Positions 22,230 through 35,177 are shown, counted from the first letter of the stretch. The stretch: DNA of 64,000 nucleotides from Saturnia japonica (GCA_033032175.1 CM065323.1:10602001-10666000), one strand, 5' to 3'. Notes: generated by a model from the sequence alone, not told the origin. Made by a program: numbers and translations.

Positions 22230-25200
22230 CTATTAAATCAGGTAGAGCATATCTTACTTACAACAGGAACACACAGAAACAACAGTCGAGGTTAAGAAAT
22301 AACTTACACAGGATAAACAATCAAACAAATAATCAATCATTTTCGTTATTGACAGAAAATGATGATAGTATTTCAGATAGTGACAACGTTTGTAATATTA
22401 AAAAACAAACTCAGAAAGATAGTAAAAAAATAGATATAATAATCAACGGGAAAGAATATACCATGGACTGGGACCCAGGATCTCTTTATTCTATTATTAG
22501 CACAAAACTTTGGAAGCAAATAGGTGCACCAACGCTAACTAAAGCACCGCGATTACGAGCCTACGGCAATGTTAAACTTAAACCAAAAGGTATAACCAAC
22601 GTAACTGTACAGATTGAAAGGAAAAGTAAAATATTACCAGTCGTTGTAATGGAAGATGCAGATCCATTACTCTTCGGTCTGCAGTGGAGTGAAATGTTTG
22701 AGTTACAATTTCCCAAACCTGTATATTCAATCAAACCTGTTATTACACTTAAACAAGTACTCAATCGTCACAAGCTACTCTTCGATAATAAACTTGGAAG
22801 GGTTACAAATTATGAAGTAAACATTCATATTAAAAACGACGCTGTAGCAAAGCATCTACCTCCACGATCAATAAAATTTGCAATGAGAAAGAACATTGAA
22901 ATGGAACTAGAACGGTTGGTGGCAGAGGGCATAATAAGTAAAATAGATCCTAATATAACGCCTGTCGAATGGGCCACACCAACAGTAAACGTTATAAAAC
23001 AGAACGGGCAAATTCGCATCTGCGGAGATTTTCGTAGTACAATCAATTCAGTTCTTATCAAGCACGCACACCCAGTTCCCAATTTTGATCAATTACGACA
23101 GAATTTAGCAAATGGAAAAAAGTTTTCGATAATAGATTTGAAAGATGCTTACTTACAATTTGTTGTAGCTCCTGACTCAAAAAAATACTTGATCATTTCT
23201 ACACACAAAGGATATTTTCAATATAATAGAATGCCTTTTGGAATCTCTACAACACCTTCTATATTTCAACATTATCTTGACAAACTTCTCGAAGGTATAC
23301 CAAACGTGGCTGTTTTCTTTGATGACATTGCGGTGACGGGAGTAAATGATGCTGAACATCTTCAAACACTAAACACTGTGTTCCAGAAATTAGAACAGGC
23401 AGGTTTAAAAGTTAATTTGAAGAAGTGTTTCTTCTTACAAGCTGAAATTGAATATTTAGGCCATATTATTGACAAGAACGGAGTGAGACCAACAAATTCT
23501 AAGATCGAAGCCATTACCAAAGCTTCTCCGCCTTTAAACTCGAAAGAATTAAGGTCTTTTCTCGGTCTCGTCAATTTTTATGAACGGTTTATACCTCATT
23601 TACACACCAAATGTGCAGATCTCCATACGTTAACAGGTTGTCGACAGAAATGGAAGTGGACAAAACATGAGAATACAATTTTTGAACAAATTAAGTCACT
23701 TATTGCTGGTTCCAAACCTCTTAAAGCGTTAAATGAAAAGCGTCCTCTGTTTCTGGCCTGTGACGCTTCGGAAAAAGGTGTTGGCGCTGTACTGTTTCAT
23801 AAAGACGGAAACCTTATGCAACCTATAGCTTTTGCATCACGGAAATTAAAATCTGAAGAAAGCAAATACTCAGTAATCGATCGTGAGGCTTTGGCTATAT
23901 TCTTTGAAATAAAAAAATTTGATCAGTACCTACGTGGTTTGAAATTTACTCTAGTTACCGATCATAAACCATTGATCCATCTCTTGGGCACACGCCGTAA
24001 CTTGCCAAAGTTAGTTAATTAGTTAATCGTCTCGTAAGATGGGCCTTGTTGATAGGTAGTTATGATTATGAAATAATCTATAAAAAAGGAGAAAATAATG
24101 TAATGGCTGACTACCTTTCTAGGATGCCTAATCCTGAGGAGCAACCGTCAAATGCCGAGATTGCGGTGTACAAAATAGAAACTCGTTAACAAACAGACAG
24201 AGTTGGTAATCTTCCTATATCAGAAGATTGTATAAGGGAGCATACAAAACAAGATCCTGTACTTAAAGATATAGCGCGATATATTCGATTTGGATGGCGT
24301 GAACAACATTACTCAAACGATATCAAGCCATATGCTCGCAAGCGGAGCGAACTCTCATTAGAAAATAAAATCATTTTATGGCAAGGTAGACTTATAATAC
24401 CACATAACCTGAGAATCACAATTTTAAAGTTTTTACATTCAGGACATCCAGGCACTTCGGCTATGAGGGCACTTGCACGCTTCTATGTTTGGTGACCATC
24501 TATTGAAGAAGATATTGATTTATGTATTAAACGCTGTAGTATGTGTCAAGAAAATAGACCAAATATTTCTGAGCTACCAATTTACTCTTGGTCTATTCCT
24601 GATAAAGTATGGGAAAGGATTCACGTTGACTTTGCAGGTCCTTTTGAGGGGAAACATTGGCTTGTTCTTGCTGATGCACTATCAAAATGGATCGAAGTAA
24701 AACCCATGGCTAAAACTACTTCACTTATGCTTTGTGAAGAATTAGACACAATTTTTAGTACTTTCGGTTTACCACAGTTTATAGTTTCGGATAATGGTCC
24801 ACAATTCACTTCGCAAGAGTTTGATTTGTTTTGTAAAGCCAGAGATATTAAACACATCAAGTCCTCTCCTTATCATCCCCGAACCAACGGATTAGCTGAA
24901 CGTCTCGTGCGTACATTTAAGACCAGAATGTCCTCAAGTACCAATGACAAGTTCAGTCTTAAACAACGACTTGAGAAATTTCTATTCTCATAGCGGAATA
25001 CTCCACATAGCACTACTGGTAAAACTCCATCAGAAGTGATGTTCGGCCGCCGTCTAGCTTGTGTTTTGGATAATGTAAAACCAGATGCAAAGAGAGCACG
25101 TGCATATGCCGAAATACAAGCAAACATCAACAACGAAAAACGTGTACCTAATTTTGAACAAGGGGATGATGTATTTATTCGTACGAGAGAAAATACTCGG

Positions 25201-25524
25201 TGGGAGCCAGCGATAGTCAACCGTCGTACACATCAATATTCATATGTTGTTACCACTCCTTATGGTGAGAGAAGGTACCATGCCGATCAGATGCGCCGTC
25301 GCTGCGAATCTGTTGAACAACTACCACCGATTATCGACCGACCTTCAGTATCAACAACTCTCGTTCCAACGCTCGACGAACTATCTTCATGTCAAGAAAA
25401 AACTGATGAGCAAACACAAAAGGAGGCACCACCAAAAACACAAACTCCACTTGCATGCTCAACCTTGCGTAGAAGCCGACGCAATATTCACCCACCTAGA
25501 CGCTTAATACAGGAAATAGATTAA
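22230..25524 (+). pseudogene. Ty3/gypsy retrotransposon, gag mostly missing, pol broken
   Basis: A pol region reads protease, reverse transcriptase, RNase H, integrase in Ty3/gypsy order. The open part runs 22349-24022: protease-like segment with DPGS in place of the usual D(S/T)G; reverse transcriptase with FSIIDLKDAYLQF and FFDDI (the YxDD box); RNase H with ACDASEKGVG and TDHKPL. An 8-bp tandem duplication at 24011-24026 breaks the frame. Stops follow near 24187, 24494 and 24991. The integrase has an HHCC-type finger (HSGHPGTSAMRAL, then CSMCQ), and catalytic residues in VDFAGPFEG, VSDNGPQF and a following NGLAER stretch. The last open part (25036-25524) ends the integrase. Only a short gag-like piece remains upstream. 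A purine tract (aggggtgga, 25532-25540) marks a likely 3' LTR start, but no second LTR was found. Confidence 0.88.
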
Positions 25525-26673
25525 AGCTTTTAGGGGTGGACGAATATAGTGTAAACATTTATTATTGTAGATTAAAACCTGTTTAGTTTAGTTTAGCTTA
25601 CTATTGTTATAAAAAGAATTTAATGTTTTGTTATTATGTTGACAGATATTAATTTTCTTTCTTTTAGGATGCCATAATTTTATTAAAACTATGTAATTAA
25701 TTATTTTTTATTTATAACAAACCTAAACAATGATTATTATATCACTTGCTGTCACTTTTTATTGAGTGACAATGTCAATATTTTGGGGGGTCTAAGTTCA
25801 ACAGCACTGGCCGGGTTAGGATTCACAGTATTAATTTATTTTATTTAATACATTAGTAACAGATATTATAGATAAATTTTAGCTTTCTGCATTCCTTCTC
25901 CATATAAACTTTAACCATGCCAAATCTCACAGTCTTCCGTGTACGCAATACGCTTAAAAAGGGGTACAAAGTTTTTGCTTCACGTATTAATATAATGATG
26001 ATAAAATTCCTACAAACTTCCTTATTATAAATCCTTTTTTTTTTGCTATCTATGTAAATCCTAATTTAAAAAAAGTATAGAACCTTTTTTAAATTAATTT
26101 CCTTTTAAAACGTCAATATCAATAACGTGTATGTATTGATTAGATAAGAAATTTAGATATATGCAAAACTGCAGTATTTCACGCTTGCCTCAACCTGAGT
26201 TACGAAGAACGCTAACTCGAGATCGTGATGTAGATGATTAGATATGGCAGGACTACTCGCATTAAATCTTTGTGTTGAATTTTTGGGTATTTAAATATAG
26301 TTAGATATAGAATTAAATTTATTTCTTAAACTTTATTATTGTCCGAGCATGCCTTGTTTGCCTTTAAAGGTCATTATGAATTTTATTTTATAAATAGTTT
26401 TTGGTAAAAAATGTGGAACAATAAATTAACATAATTCTATAATAATAAAGTTTAATAAAGCGAGATAAAAATACTAAAATAACTGTGATTTTGTTTAGAC
26501 TGTTACTCGGTGCCCATATAAAACGGAACAGCGCTTCTAGTTCAACAAAGAATTCATTAGACCATAAACGGATATTTATACTCAAAATGTGACACAAAAC
26601 ATAACCTCAAATTGACAAGCATTTGAATTTCTAAGGCGTTATATTTTATACGTTTATACAAATTTTACCAAAA
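25525..26673. other. Intergenic DNA between gypsy remnant and tektin gene
   Basis: Probably begins with the gypsy 3' LTR (from about 25545), whose end cannot be fixed for want of a partner. No gene is seen; the last 100 bp should contain the tektin promoter and 5' UTR, but no motif is clear. Confidence 0.45.
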
Positions 26674-29600
26674 ATGTCTGCTAATGATATATTTGTAGGA
26701 TGTCTATACGATTTAGAAAGTTTAAGATCTTTAAACGACAGACTAAACGCAAAGGTTGTAGAACAAATAAACAGCACTCAGGAATTGGTTATGCTGAATA
26801 ATTTCGCTCATGAAACCAATGAATATTTGTTAAAAAAAAGCTTAGAAGACAGGTAGGTAATAAATTTCATCTACGGTGTCTGGATTCTAGCTAGGGCCTG
26901 AGGTGTTTGGTCTATAAATGACTTCCCTACACAAATTTTCGCTTTGAATTTCTGAGCGCAGTAAACGCACGTTAGGGCACCATTTAAAAATTATATTGTA
27001 TAGGCACTAGCTGTGCCCGCGGCTGCGCTCGCGTGGGCTACAGAATGCCGTCAATTGTGTGCACGCTCAGATCGTACTACCCTCGCTCCCGGTTTTATTA
27101 AAAACAAATTGCTTATTGTGAGTGATACTTAGATGACGTATGCTCTCACTGACATTTATGTAGGTATTTTTAAGCTCTGCTATGATTTAGAGGGCTTCTT
27201 AAACTATGGGTCGCGACCCCAAATTGGGTCACGTAGCAAAATTCTGCGGTCGCGAGAGGTTTTAATGTCAAATATTTATATATACCATTTTATAACATCA
27301 CTAGAGTTGGCGGAATACAGTCTAGACACGCGCATTTGTTGAAGGTTTTGAGCTATCTCCACCGACAGCAGTAAACGATCGATGATCGCTATTATTATAA
27401 TTTTGAGTGCAATTTTTAATTTTAGATTTTTGTATGTTTCAAAACGAATTCTAAAACTATATATTTTCATATGTATATGTTATATGTATACTGTTACCAA
27501 ATAAATAAATCATCAAAAAATATTAATTTATTTTTCTTTTATATTTGTATGGGGTCGTCAAGAAACTCGCAATCATAAATGGGGTCGTGAATGACAAAAG
27601 TTTAAGAAGCCCTGATTTAGAACATTCATTTCATATTACCTTTATCCCTTATGGTTTACTTAGGAACCCGTAAATTGTTCTGTTAAAATAAACTTATTTA
27701 CACAAAAATAAGTGAACATTTTAAAAAGATTTTTAAAACGTATGTAGCTGATTTCGACTTCTAATTTTTTTCTCAATTGCGAGCAGAATACTAACGAATA
27801 TTAAGAAATTAAGCGCGCTACACAAAATCTTCGCCCTAGGTTCTGAAATAATTAAAGTAATGTTAAATTACTGCTTATACCTTCAGACTTCTTGAAATAA
27901 ATTGCTTCAGAATACCAGCTTACCAACGTTGTTCAGCTCAAACAATAGCAAGCATATTTTTGATATCAGTTTTTTTTTTAAATAGAAGCACGGCAAAGTA
28001 TCTAGTAAATACAGTAAAACTAAAAAAAATGGCGACCACCGGGTGATCCTGAGAGCCTTCCAACTGCTGGATATACCTACACTTACTGATCACGAAAGAT
28101 GACAACCCAAAAGAGGGTTACTGTGACGGAATTATCAATATGTACATGGTTGTCGTGATCCAATCGCGTACAGACGTACCTACCCTTTAAATACACTTGC
28201 TAATCCAGCAACCCTACACGCCTAAACATGCCTGGTGGTGCCTAGTGAGGGTGGTCATGATCCTATCTACCACCCTGTAAATAATAAGAACCATATTAAC
28301 TGAAATTGTTTACAATCAATTTTCGATGTTGTTTTTTATCGTTTTTAACCTCAATATCTGTTATGGCAGTCTTGATCGTGAGTGTTCTTAGCTATGATAC
28401 AAGAAAATCTGTTCATTCGTTTGAAGATTTTCTCTCTCTTATTATTGATATATAGATGTGAGCATCTTCCACAGGTCTGACTAAGTCAAGATTAGGTATT
28501 CTGTTATTTCAATGATATTAGAAAAATCTTGACCTGATGCTGCAGCGTCATCTGGAATCCGTAAGACACCTAACTAGTTATAGTATTTGGGTTAATTGAA
28601 AGAGTCTCAACGAAATAGTTCCTTGTGTCGGGGGTTTATCAAATTTTCAATTTACCTTGGATAGAATGTCAGACATAGCTTCGTGGCGTTGGGTGCTCGC
28701 AGACCTATCTAAACGACTGGAGGAAGCTATATCAACTTTGCATCATGAACACAACTCTCTGCGCGTAGTGGTACAACGGATCCAGGGTGAAATAGATGGG
28801 CACTCCCGTGAAGCAAGCAGACCTGGAGCCCTGAGTCCTTTGTCTGATAGTGTTGAAGACGCTATCATCCAGGTATAGATTGGTAAAATTATTATTCACT
28901 TCTATTCATATTAACTGTAACATTTTTCAAATGAAATGAAAAAGTGAGACTAAAAAGAGACAAACACATACATCCATAGGATTTACGCTGCGAAAGAATG
29001 AAAGAAACATACATTATACACGGTTAATGTAAGTCCTGATTTTCATGATTATGAACGTCGTCGTTTTGGCCTAGTTTTGCATTCGCATTGTTGTATGTAC
29101 AGCACGAGTGGACCAAATGTTTTGATGATCGATCAAACCAATTACAAACATTGAGTATGTTATATTATGTGGGCTCCATCTGTCCGCATTTAGACTTTTT
29201 CTAGGTCCATTGTGCGTAAATATTCCAGCCGGCTATTCCAGCCAGCCCAACTCCGACCAGAAGCACAGAAGCCTCCTGGGACATTCACAGGCTTCTCGAA
29301 GTGACCTCGGGTTTTTGAGGGTTTTCGCCCCTTGGGTTGCAACTCCCGCGCATTTCAGGACTACGTGGATAGCGGTTTCTTCGCCCTCCATGCATGCTCT
29401 GCACATGGGACTGTCAGTGACACCCAGAACATAAAGGTGTTTGTTAAGTGAACAATGGCCAGTTATAGTGCCTACCATAACACGTAGATCAATTCTATTA
29501 AGACCAAGAAGTCGCCACGACAATCGCGGTTCAGGGATGGGCAGTGTCTCCCTCGACTGTCTACAGTCACTGGCTGTTGTCCATTGATCTTTATGTGATT

Positions 29601-32578
29601 CTGTTGTTCTTTGACGCAGCTACGAGCGAATCTGACTGAACGGCCGAGGCAATATGGGTATAGGACCCATCAGCAGAGTGCTGGAACCTCTCTTTGCCAG
29701 TTCATCTACTGCATCATTGCCCAGTGATCCGCTGTGTCCTTTAACCCACTGTAAGGTTACTTTGTTGTTAGTTGTAACCTTTTCCAGTACTTTGTGACAC
29801 TCGTTTATAAGCCCAGAGTCGTGTATCTTACTCTCCAGGGCTCGTAAGATTGTAGTGCTGTCGGAGATAATTCTTATATTGTGGTTCTCTATTTTCCTGT
29901 TTAGCACTGCAAAACATTGAGTATGTATCTATATTATTTTTTTACTATAGAACAAATAAAAAAGGGGAAAGCCGTTGAATTACCCAAACTTTAATCCGCT
30001 AAACTAACGTGGTTCCATTTTTAGTATGAAGGACCCATTTCATATAGCATTATTTTTTCTTTTCTTTTTTTGAAGGAGTTAAATTTTTTACGTGATCAGA
30101 AGAAAAAATTTGAAACGATGATACCAGATTTAGATAAACAAATAAAAGCCTTAACAAAAACCAATAAACGAATTGAAAATGACGTTGTTAATAAACAACA
30201 AGCACTTTCTGTAGATGAGTCTTGTATAAACACCAATTCGAATTCAACTAGAATTGGGAGTACGAAGAAAAAGAAGAAAAGGTATATAAGTGTTAAATTG
30301 TTTTCTATACAAGTAATAAAATTGAAGTATCTGTTTGTTATGTCAAAATAACAGCTTTTTACTAAAATGCATATTGAAGGAATATACGGCAACTACTTAT
30401 ATAAAAAAAGAAATTTTTAAATTTCGTGGCTGTCTATCTATTTGTTTCGGGTAATCTCCGAAATGGTGTGACCGATTTTGACGCGACTTTCACTGGCAAA
30501 TAGCTGATGTTGTAAGAAGTAACTTAGGTTACTTTTATTTTAGAAAAATAATTGGGGTCTGCGCAAATAAAAAAATCCTGGTCATTATAAATCAATTCGG
30601 GCACTTAAATGGCTTACGCTTAGTAAACCATCAGAGATGTATCAAATTAATATACTAGATAATTATAGACAATTATAAACATTAAAAAGACCGAGAGTGT
30701 ATGTCTATCTTCTAAGGAACACCCGCAATAAACATATTTGTCTTTAAAATATCCGGGAGTGGGGGAGCAAGATTCGCCCGTGTGCTTGATCAATGGCATT
30801 CTGTAGTCTGTAGTCACGTGGGAAAGTCTCGGGCACATTTATATGCTATTAAAAAAATTGACCTGTAGATATAAGAATTATCACGTTCAAACAAACAATC
30901 TCGTTGAGCTTTACAATATTAGTATACCTAGATTAATAAGACTTGTCTGCCAAGAACTTTGGAAATAGTTACATGTACATACCTACAAACTGAACTAAAT
31001 ATTTATACATATAGATACAGAGCCTTTTACAAATTAATTTTTTTTTTAGAATATACCTACTTACTTTAAAAATAAAAATACAACACCTATAAAATTAAGG
31101 TAGATATGTGAAGAAAAACAGTCTTGTATTAAAACATTTTAATGCAAATTGCAGAGCATCACCACTTGTACAATGGGAGAAAAGATGTGAAAATTTAAAA
31201 AGAGCCGGAATTCGAGCTCTCAGTAACGCAATTACTATTAGACAACAGGTCAGTGTACTCCTTAAAATATACCTAATAAATAGTGGGTAATTATAGATAA
31301 TATATATATATATATATATCTATATCAAAATAGATAAAGACTTTGAATGCGATGAAGTGCTTTAGCATTATGTAGCACCATATTCAAATTATAACAATAA
31401 TTGTATTAGGTTCGTGGAGCAAGAGTATATTTGTCTATAGCAGCACAGGCTTATGCAGCTAGAGTTGATTCTGCGTTGAGAAGACGACTACACGCGAATA
31501 AGATCAAACTACAAGATCTCAACTGGCAAAGAGACGAGGTAATTAAAAATGACACTTACTGAGTCGTTCTTCTAATCTAATTCGAGAAATTAAATACCTA
31601 CTAGCATGTAATATACCAGTAAACATCTCTTCCTGATTGAAGGGGTGAGGTTAATCGATACGCCAGATATATTGGCCAATATAAATATAATATTTTTGGG
31701 CCATGGACCAAAATTGATTATTCTTTTGCTACAGTTTAAGGTGAAAATAATTTTAAAGGTTTTATAATATACAGGCTGTAAGAGACTACAAGGCACTTGA
31801 TGAAGAATTAACTACAACAGAACAGAATATTTTAGAAATGATGGAACAAGAACGTATTATTGAAGTTAGACTTGCTGATCGCAACTTTAGGCCACCAGGA
31901 GAGCACATAAGAGACAATGTCGACAGAAAATTGCGAAACGAACTTGGGAGACTTAAATGTTTTAGCAAGCAGCTGAGGAACAATTATGAAGGAATAAGGT
32001 AGATAATTATAAGGGATTGCATTTATTTTTTCTGTATAATGAAGTAATCGAGAAAATAATATGAGTTTATAATGCTAATTGAAGAGTATTTCTGAGCTAT
32101 TTTTGTATTTAATATTTTTTTCAATATAGGATTTTTGCCCAAGTTGAGAAAAGTGCAAGACATAATCGACTTTACGAGCTGAACGACTAGGTTCTCGTGA
32201 CCGTCTGCTTTTATCCGGCATGCAGAAGATCGACTTACTAACTAGATCAAACATAAACTATACATTTTGAGAAACTGATTAACCCACCACAGATACTTTA
32301 AACAGTTTTATGTATTTCTTAGAACTCTGCAACACAGTCTCACTGACTGCATATCGCGTGTCAGCTGTTGCGCGGAAGACATTTTACAAGTCGTGTGCTT
32401 AGACGAAGAAAGAATTCGCTTTCGTATTGGGGAAGAACCTGATTCGTCACCACCGACAATACCACAAGATTCTTCAGCCAAACAGACTATATCTCCGATA
32501 AATTGTACAGCACGTAATGATGTTCAACTGGACTCTATCAGAGAAGAAGATGAAGACGATTATCCGTTTGATGATTGA
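26674..32578 (+). CDS. Divergent tektin, coiled-coil axonemal protein (7 exons)
   Basis: Tektins form coiled-coil filaments associated with the doublet microtubules of cilia and sperm flagella. Exons read as 26674-26852, 28665-28872, 30076-30281, 31155-31248, 31410-31538, 31775-31998 and 32323-32578. Phases agree and total 1296 nt (about 431 aa), a typical tektin length. Order of landmarks: N-terminal helix ending LEDRMSDIASWRW, which parallels the family's 'RLxDRIxDIxxWKxEL' stretch; a linker; SPLVQWEKRCENLKRAG, like the family's 'PLxxxxxCLxxRxxR' stretch; helix 2; then RPPGEHIRD at about 31883-31909 where tektins have the signature RPNVELCRD (5 of 9 residues kept, Cys lost); and a C-terminal helix with CLDEERIRFR. 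An acidic tail ends DEDDYPFDD. The family call is by pattern and is less certain than the exon structure. A different cilium coiled-coil protein is the main alternative. A LINE fragment and a hAT-like MITE sit in its introns. Confidence 0.62.
27003..27130 (+). repeat. 'tagctgtgcccgcgg' dispersed family member
   Basis: Starts actagctgtgcccgcggctg. Related copies: 51255-51720 (+), 30404-30840 and 33850-34420 (reverse), with shorter ends at 17630-17665, 21467-21510 and 32604-32640. The longer copies also contain 'gggtaatctccgaaacgg'. Confidence 0.65.
27191..27612. mobile_element. hAT-like MITE with 8-bp target duplication
   Basis: Ends AGGGCTTCTTAAAC (27191-27204) and GTTTAAGAAGCCC (27600-27612) are inverted repeats. 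TGATTTAG occurs immediately outside both (27183-27190 and 27613-27620), an 8-bp duplication typical of hAT insertions. Just inside lies GGGTCGCGACCC, a palindrome seen in many hAT ends. The 422-bp interior has no coding potential. It lies in intron 1 of the tektin gene. Confidence 0.87.
29205..29910 (-). mobile_element. LINE pol 3' fragment with RNase H domain
   Basis: The minus strand reads an RNase H tail (IRIISDSTTILRALES, then LQWVKGHSGSLGNDAVDELA with the active-site His and Asp) at 29907-29640. Downstream, in broken frame, is the usual LINE C-terminus with a Cys-His knuckle (MCRACMEGEETAIHVVLKC). The reverse transcriptase and endonuclease parts are absent. It lies in intron 2 of the tektin gene. 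The presence of RNase H suggests the R1/I/LOA group of LINEs, but the clade cannot be fixed by eye. Confidence 0.8.
30404..30840 (-). repeat. Dispersed family copy in tektin intron 3
   Basis: Reads 'gggtaatctccgaaatggtg', 'gcacttaaatggcttac' and ends near 'cacgtgggaaagtctcgggc'. It is the reverse of the 51255-51720 copy. Confidence 0.65.
32130..32190 (+). other. Phase-compatible cryptic or poison exon in the tektin gene
   Basis: After a clear acceptor (tcaatatag, ending 32129) this stretch reads on in the right phase from exon 6 (31998) as IFAQVEKSARHNRLYELND and then a TAG at 32188-32190. Skipping it and joining exon 6 to 32323 gives a tektin-like C-terminus of normal length, so it is best read as an optional exon or a decoy. 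A second coding-like frame (RLGSRDRLLLSGMQKIDL) follows one frame over, up to about 32250, as if an older exon had suffered a 1-nt loss. No good donor was found downstream before 32322. Confidence 0.35.
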
Positions 32579-32603
32579 AAATATTTATATAGTACCTAAG
32601 ACT

Positions 32604-35177
32604 AGCTGTGTCTGCGGCTTCCCTCGTGTGGACGACAGAAGAACATGCATTTCTTAAAAAAATCGTAGTTTCTTAAAACTTTCATAGCTTGTTATTGAAT
32701 GAAGGTATAGTGACAATTTTTTTAAAAGGACTAAGTATCTAAGAAGTAATACAAAAAAAAATCAAAATATATTCAGTAGTTTTCCGTGAAGCGCGCGCAA
32801 TAGCAAATCTCAATGTTTTTATTTATATCGATTAACTTACGTTAGCATTGACAAAGTTAAACTGCTATTTGTGCTATTATTTGATTTCCTTTTTCAACCC
32901 TTTAAAGTTGATATTTCAGCGATAAAATACTAGGGATCCTAAATACTAAATTCCCTTTTCTTTCATATATTTATCTCTTGTTATTTTTTACATTAACTGT
33001 ACCTATGCGAAAAGTTTATCAACGAATGGGCAATGACTTCTTACCGAGGTAGCACAAGTCAGCTGCTAACCACGTATTGGCGACGACCAGCGTAACAGTA
33101 GTTTTAGAGAGTTAGGTACTAAGAGAACACTGCTGAAACATTCCGGTTTCCTCACAATGTTTTCCGTCACTCAGCCGATTGTATTATATTACATTCAAAT
33201 TATAAAATGTAGGTGGGTACGTGAATTCGAATAGCTCGATGGTACTTACGTGCCGAGGCTCGAACCTGAGGAGATTGACATTTATCTTCCAAATACCACC
33301 ACCAGTTAGCACCACCACCACCTGTAGTTAGGTGATATATTATATATTTAATAACAAATAGTTATATTTTATTGTGACGTTATTAAGTAGGTACCCCAAA
33401 GTACGTTATATTATCATCAACTGCGACTATAAAAATTATCACTTTCTGGAATATTAAAATTACTTTATTAATAGTGTTTTCAAATAGATTTAAAAATAAT
33501 AATATAAAGTCTATTTACTGTTTTATAATATAGTATACTAATACTTATTTCTAGTTTATATTTATGCAATTTGTAAGATAATTTTACATTAAGTTTTTTT
33601 TTATATATGAAAACTAATAGATATTGTTATGGAGGTACTTAAAAAATATCTTGAAAACTTTAACGAAGAGGAATGGATGGATTTAACAATTTCATTTATT
33701 AATGTAAATGAAGGACGTCTGATTTTTAATTAGACTCATATTTTTGAGCATATGGAAATTCTAAAATTGTTTTATGCTGCCTACTCATATTGTTTGTACA
33801 TGATTTCCTGTTACAATAGGTGAATTATTTTTACTAAATGCATATGAAAGTATATACGATACCTATAACAAAAAGCGTATTTTTAAAATTTTTGTGCGTC
33901 TGTCTGTCTGTTTGTTCCGGGTAATCTCCGAAACGGTTGAACCGATTTTGACGGGACTTTCACTGATAGATAGCTGTTGATATAGGGAGGCTGATGATAT
34001 AGGGAGTAACTTAGGCTGCTTTAATTTTAGAAAAAGAATTAGGGATTCCGTACAAATAATAAAAAACACTGGTAATGGTGAATCAAATCGGGCGCTTAAA
34101 TGGCTTATGCTGAGTAAATCTTATGAGATATTATAGCAATAGAAAAAGAATTAGGGTTCCGCACAAATAAAATAACACTGGTCATGGTGAATCAAATCGG
34201 GCGCTTAAATGGCTTATTCTGAGTAAACCTTATGAGATATAGCAAATTAATATACTGCAATCAAAAAGACCCACAAAAAAGTCCGGAAGAGTATACATGT
34301 ATCTTTAAGAAACACCCACAATGAGCATTTTTGTCTTTAAAATAACCGGGAGCGGGGGAGCAAAACTTCGCGCGGTCATTCTGTAATCCACGTGAGTGAA
34401 GCCAAGGGCTCAGCTAGGATAAAATAAAACTATTTCTGGGTTTAACATACATATAATTCGACCTCAATTTCAACACAGGAGTTCTTAACATCTGTAATTA
34501 TTAATGTGTTTATTACAATCTTTTTCACATTGACGTTCTTTTTCTTCTTCTTCTTCCTAACTTGGCAACCGGTCCTCTTTAATGAAGAACATTACTACCA
34601 TTATCGAGTGAATTATATTGTCATATGTTATGATTATGACGATTCAGTATCCTAACAAGATGTTGGGTCCCTTGTTAGAACTTTTTAGGAAGTTTTTGTG
34701 GGATCTCGGAATGAATGCTTTCAGCTTATATTTATAATCCACCTCACTTGTGCACAAAAACTAAACTATATCACGCAAAACGCCAACAATATTATATAAT
34801 ATAGGATGAAAAACCTAAGTAAATGAATTAAAAATAAAAACCACAACATGTCACTTCAAGATCCCGCCAAAAACTCCACATTGACGTCGTTATTTTTGTA
34901 GTGGTTGTCTTTGACAATTTTAGTAATATATGATTTGTATTGATTCTATGTTATCATAGACAAAAACTATTTTTCAAATTGACAGTTGACAGCTTTCATC
35001 TGCCAGTATTGACACTGTTGACACTTCTGTACTGAGCTTCTATTAGTGGTGCGCGATTAGGAATGATTTAACTACATAATCGAGTCATTTACTAATTTCA
35101 TATTATATTGATTACAGAATAGACATGAAATTAGTAACTTACATATTTTCATAATCGAATAGCGTTACTAAATAGTA
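32604..35177. other. Intergenic DNA between tektin gene and BEL element
   Basis: Repeat at 32604-32830, the duplicated repeat at 33850-34420, then AT-rich DNA. No gene is recognised. Confidence 0.5.
33850..34420 (-). repeat. Dispersed family copy with internal duplication
   Basis: Same family as 30404-30840. A block of about 110 bp around 'ggtgaatcaaatcgggcgcttaaatggcttatgctgagtaaa' occurs twice in a row (34020-34130 and 34140-34250). Confidence 0.65.
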
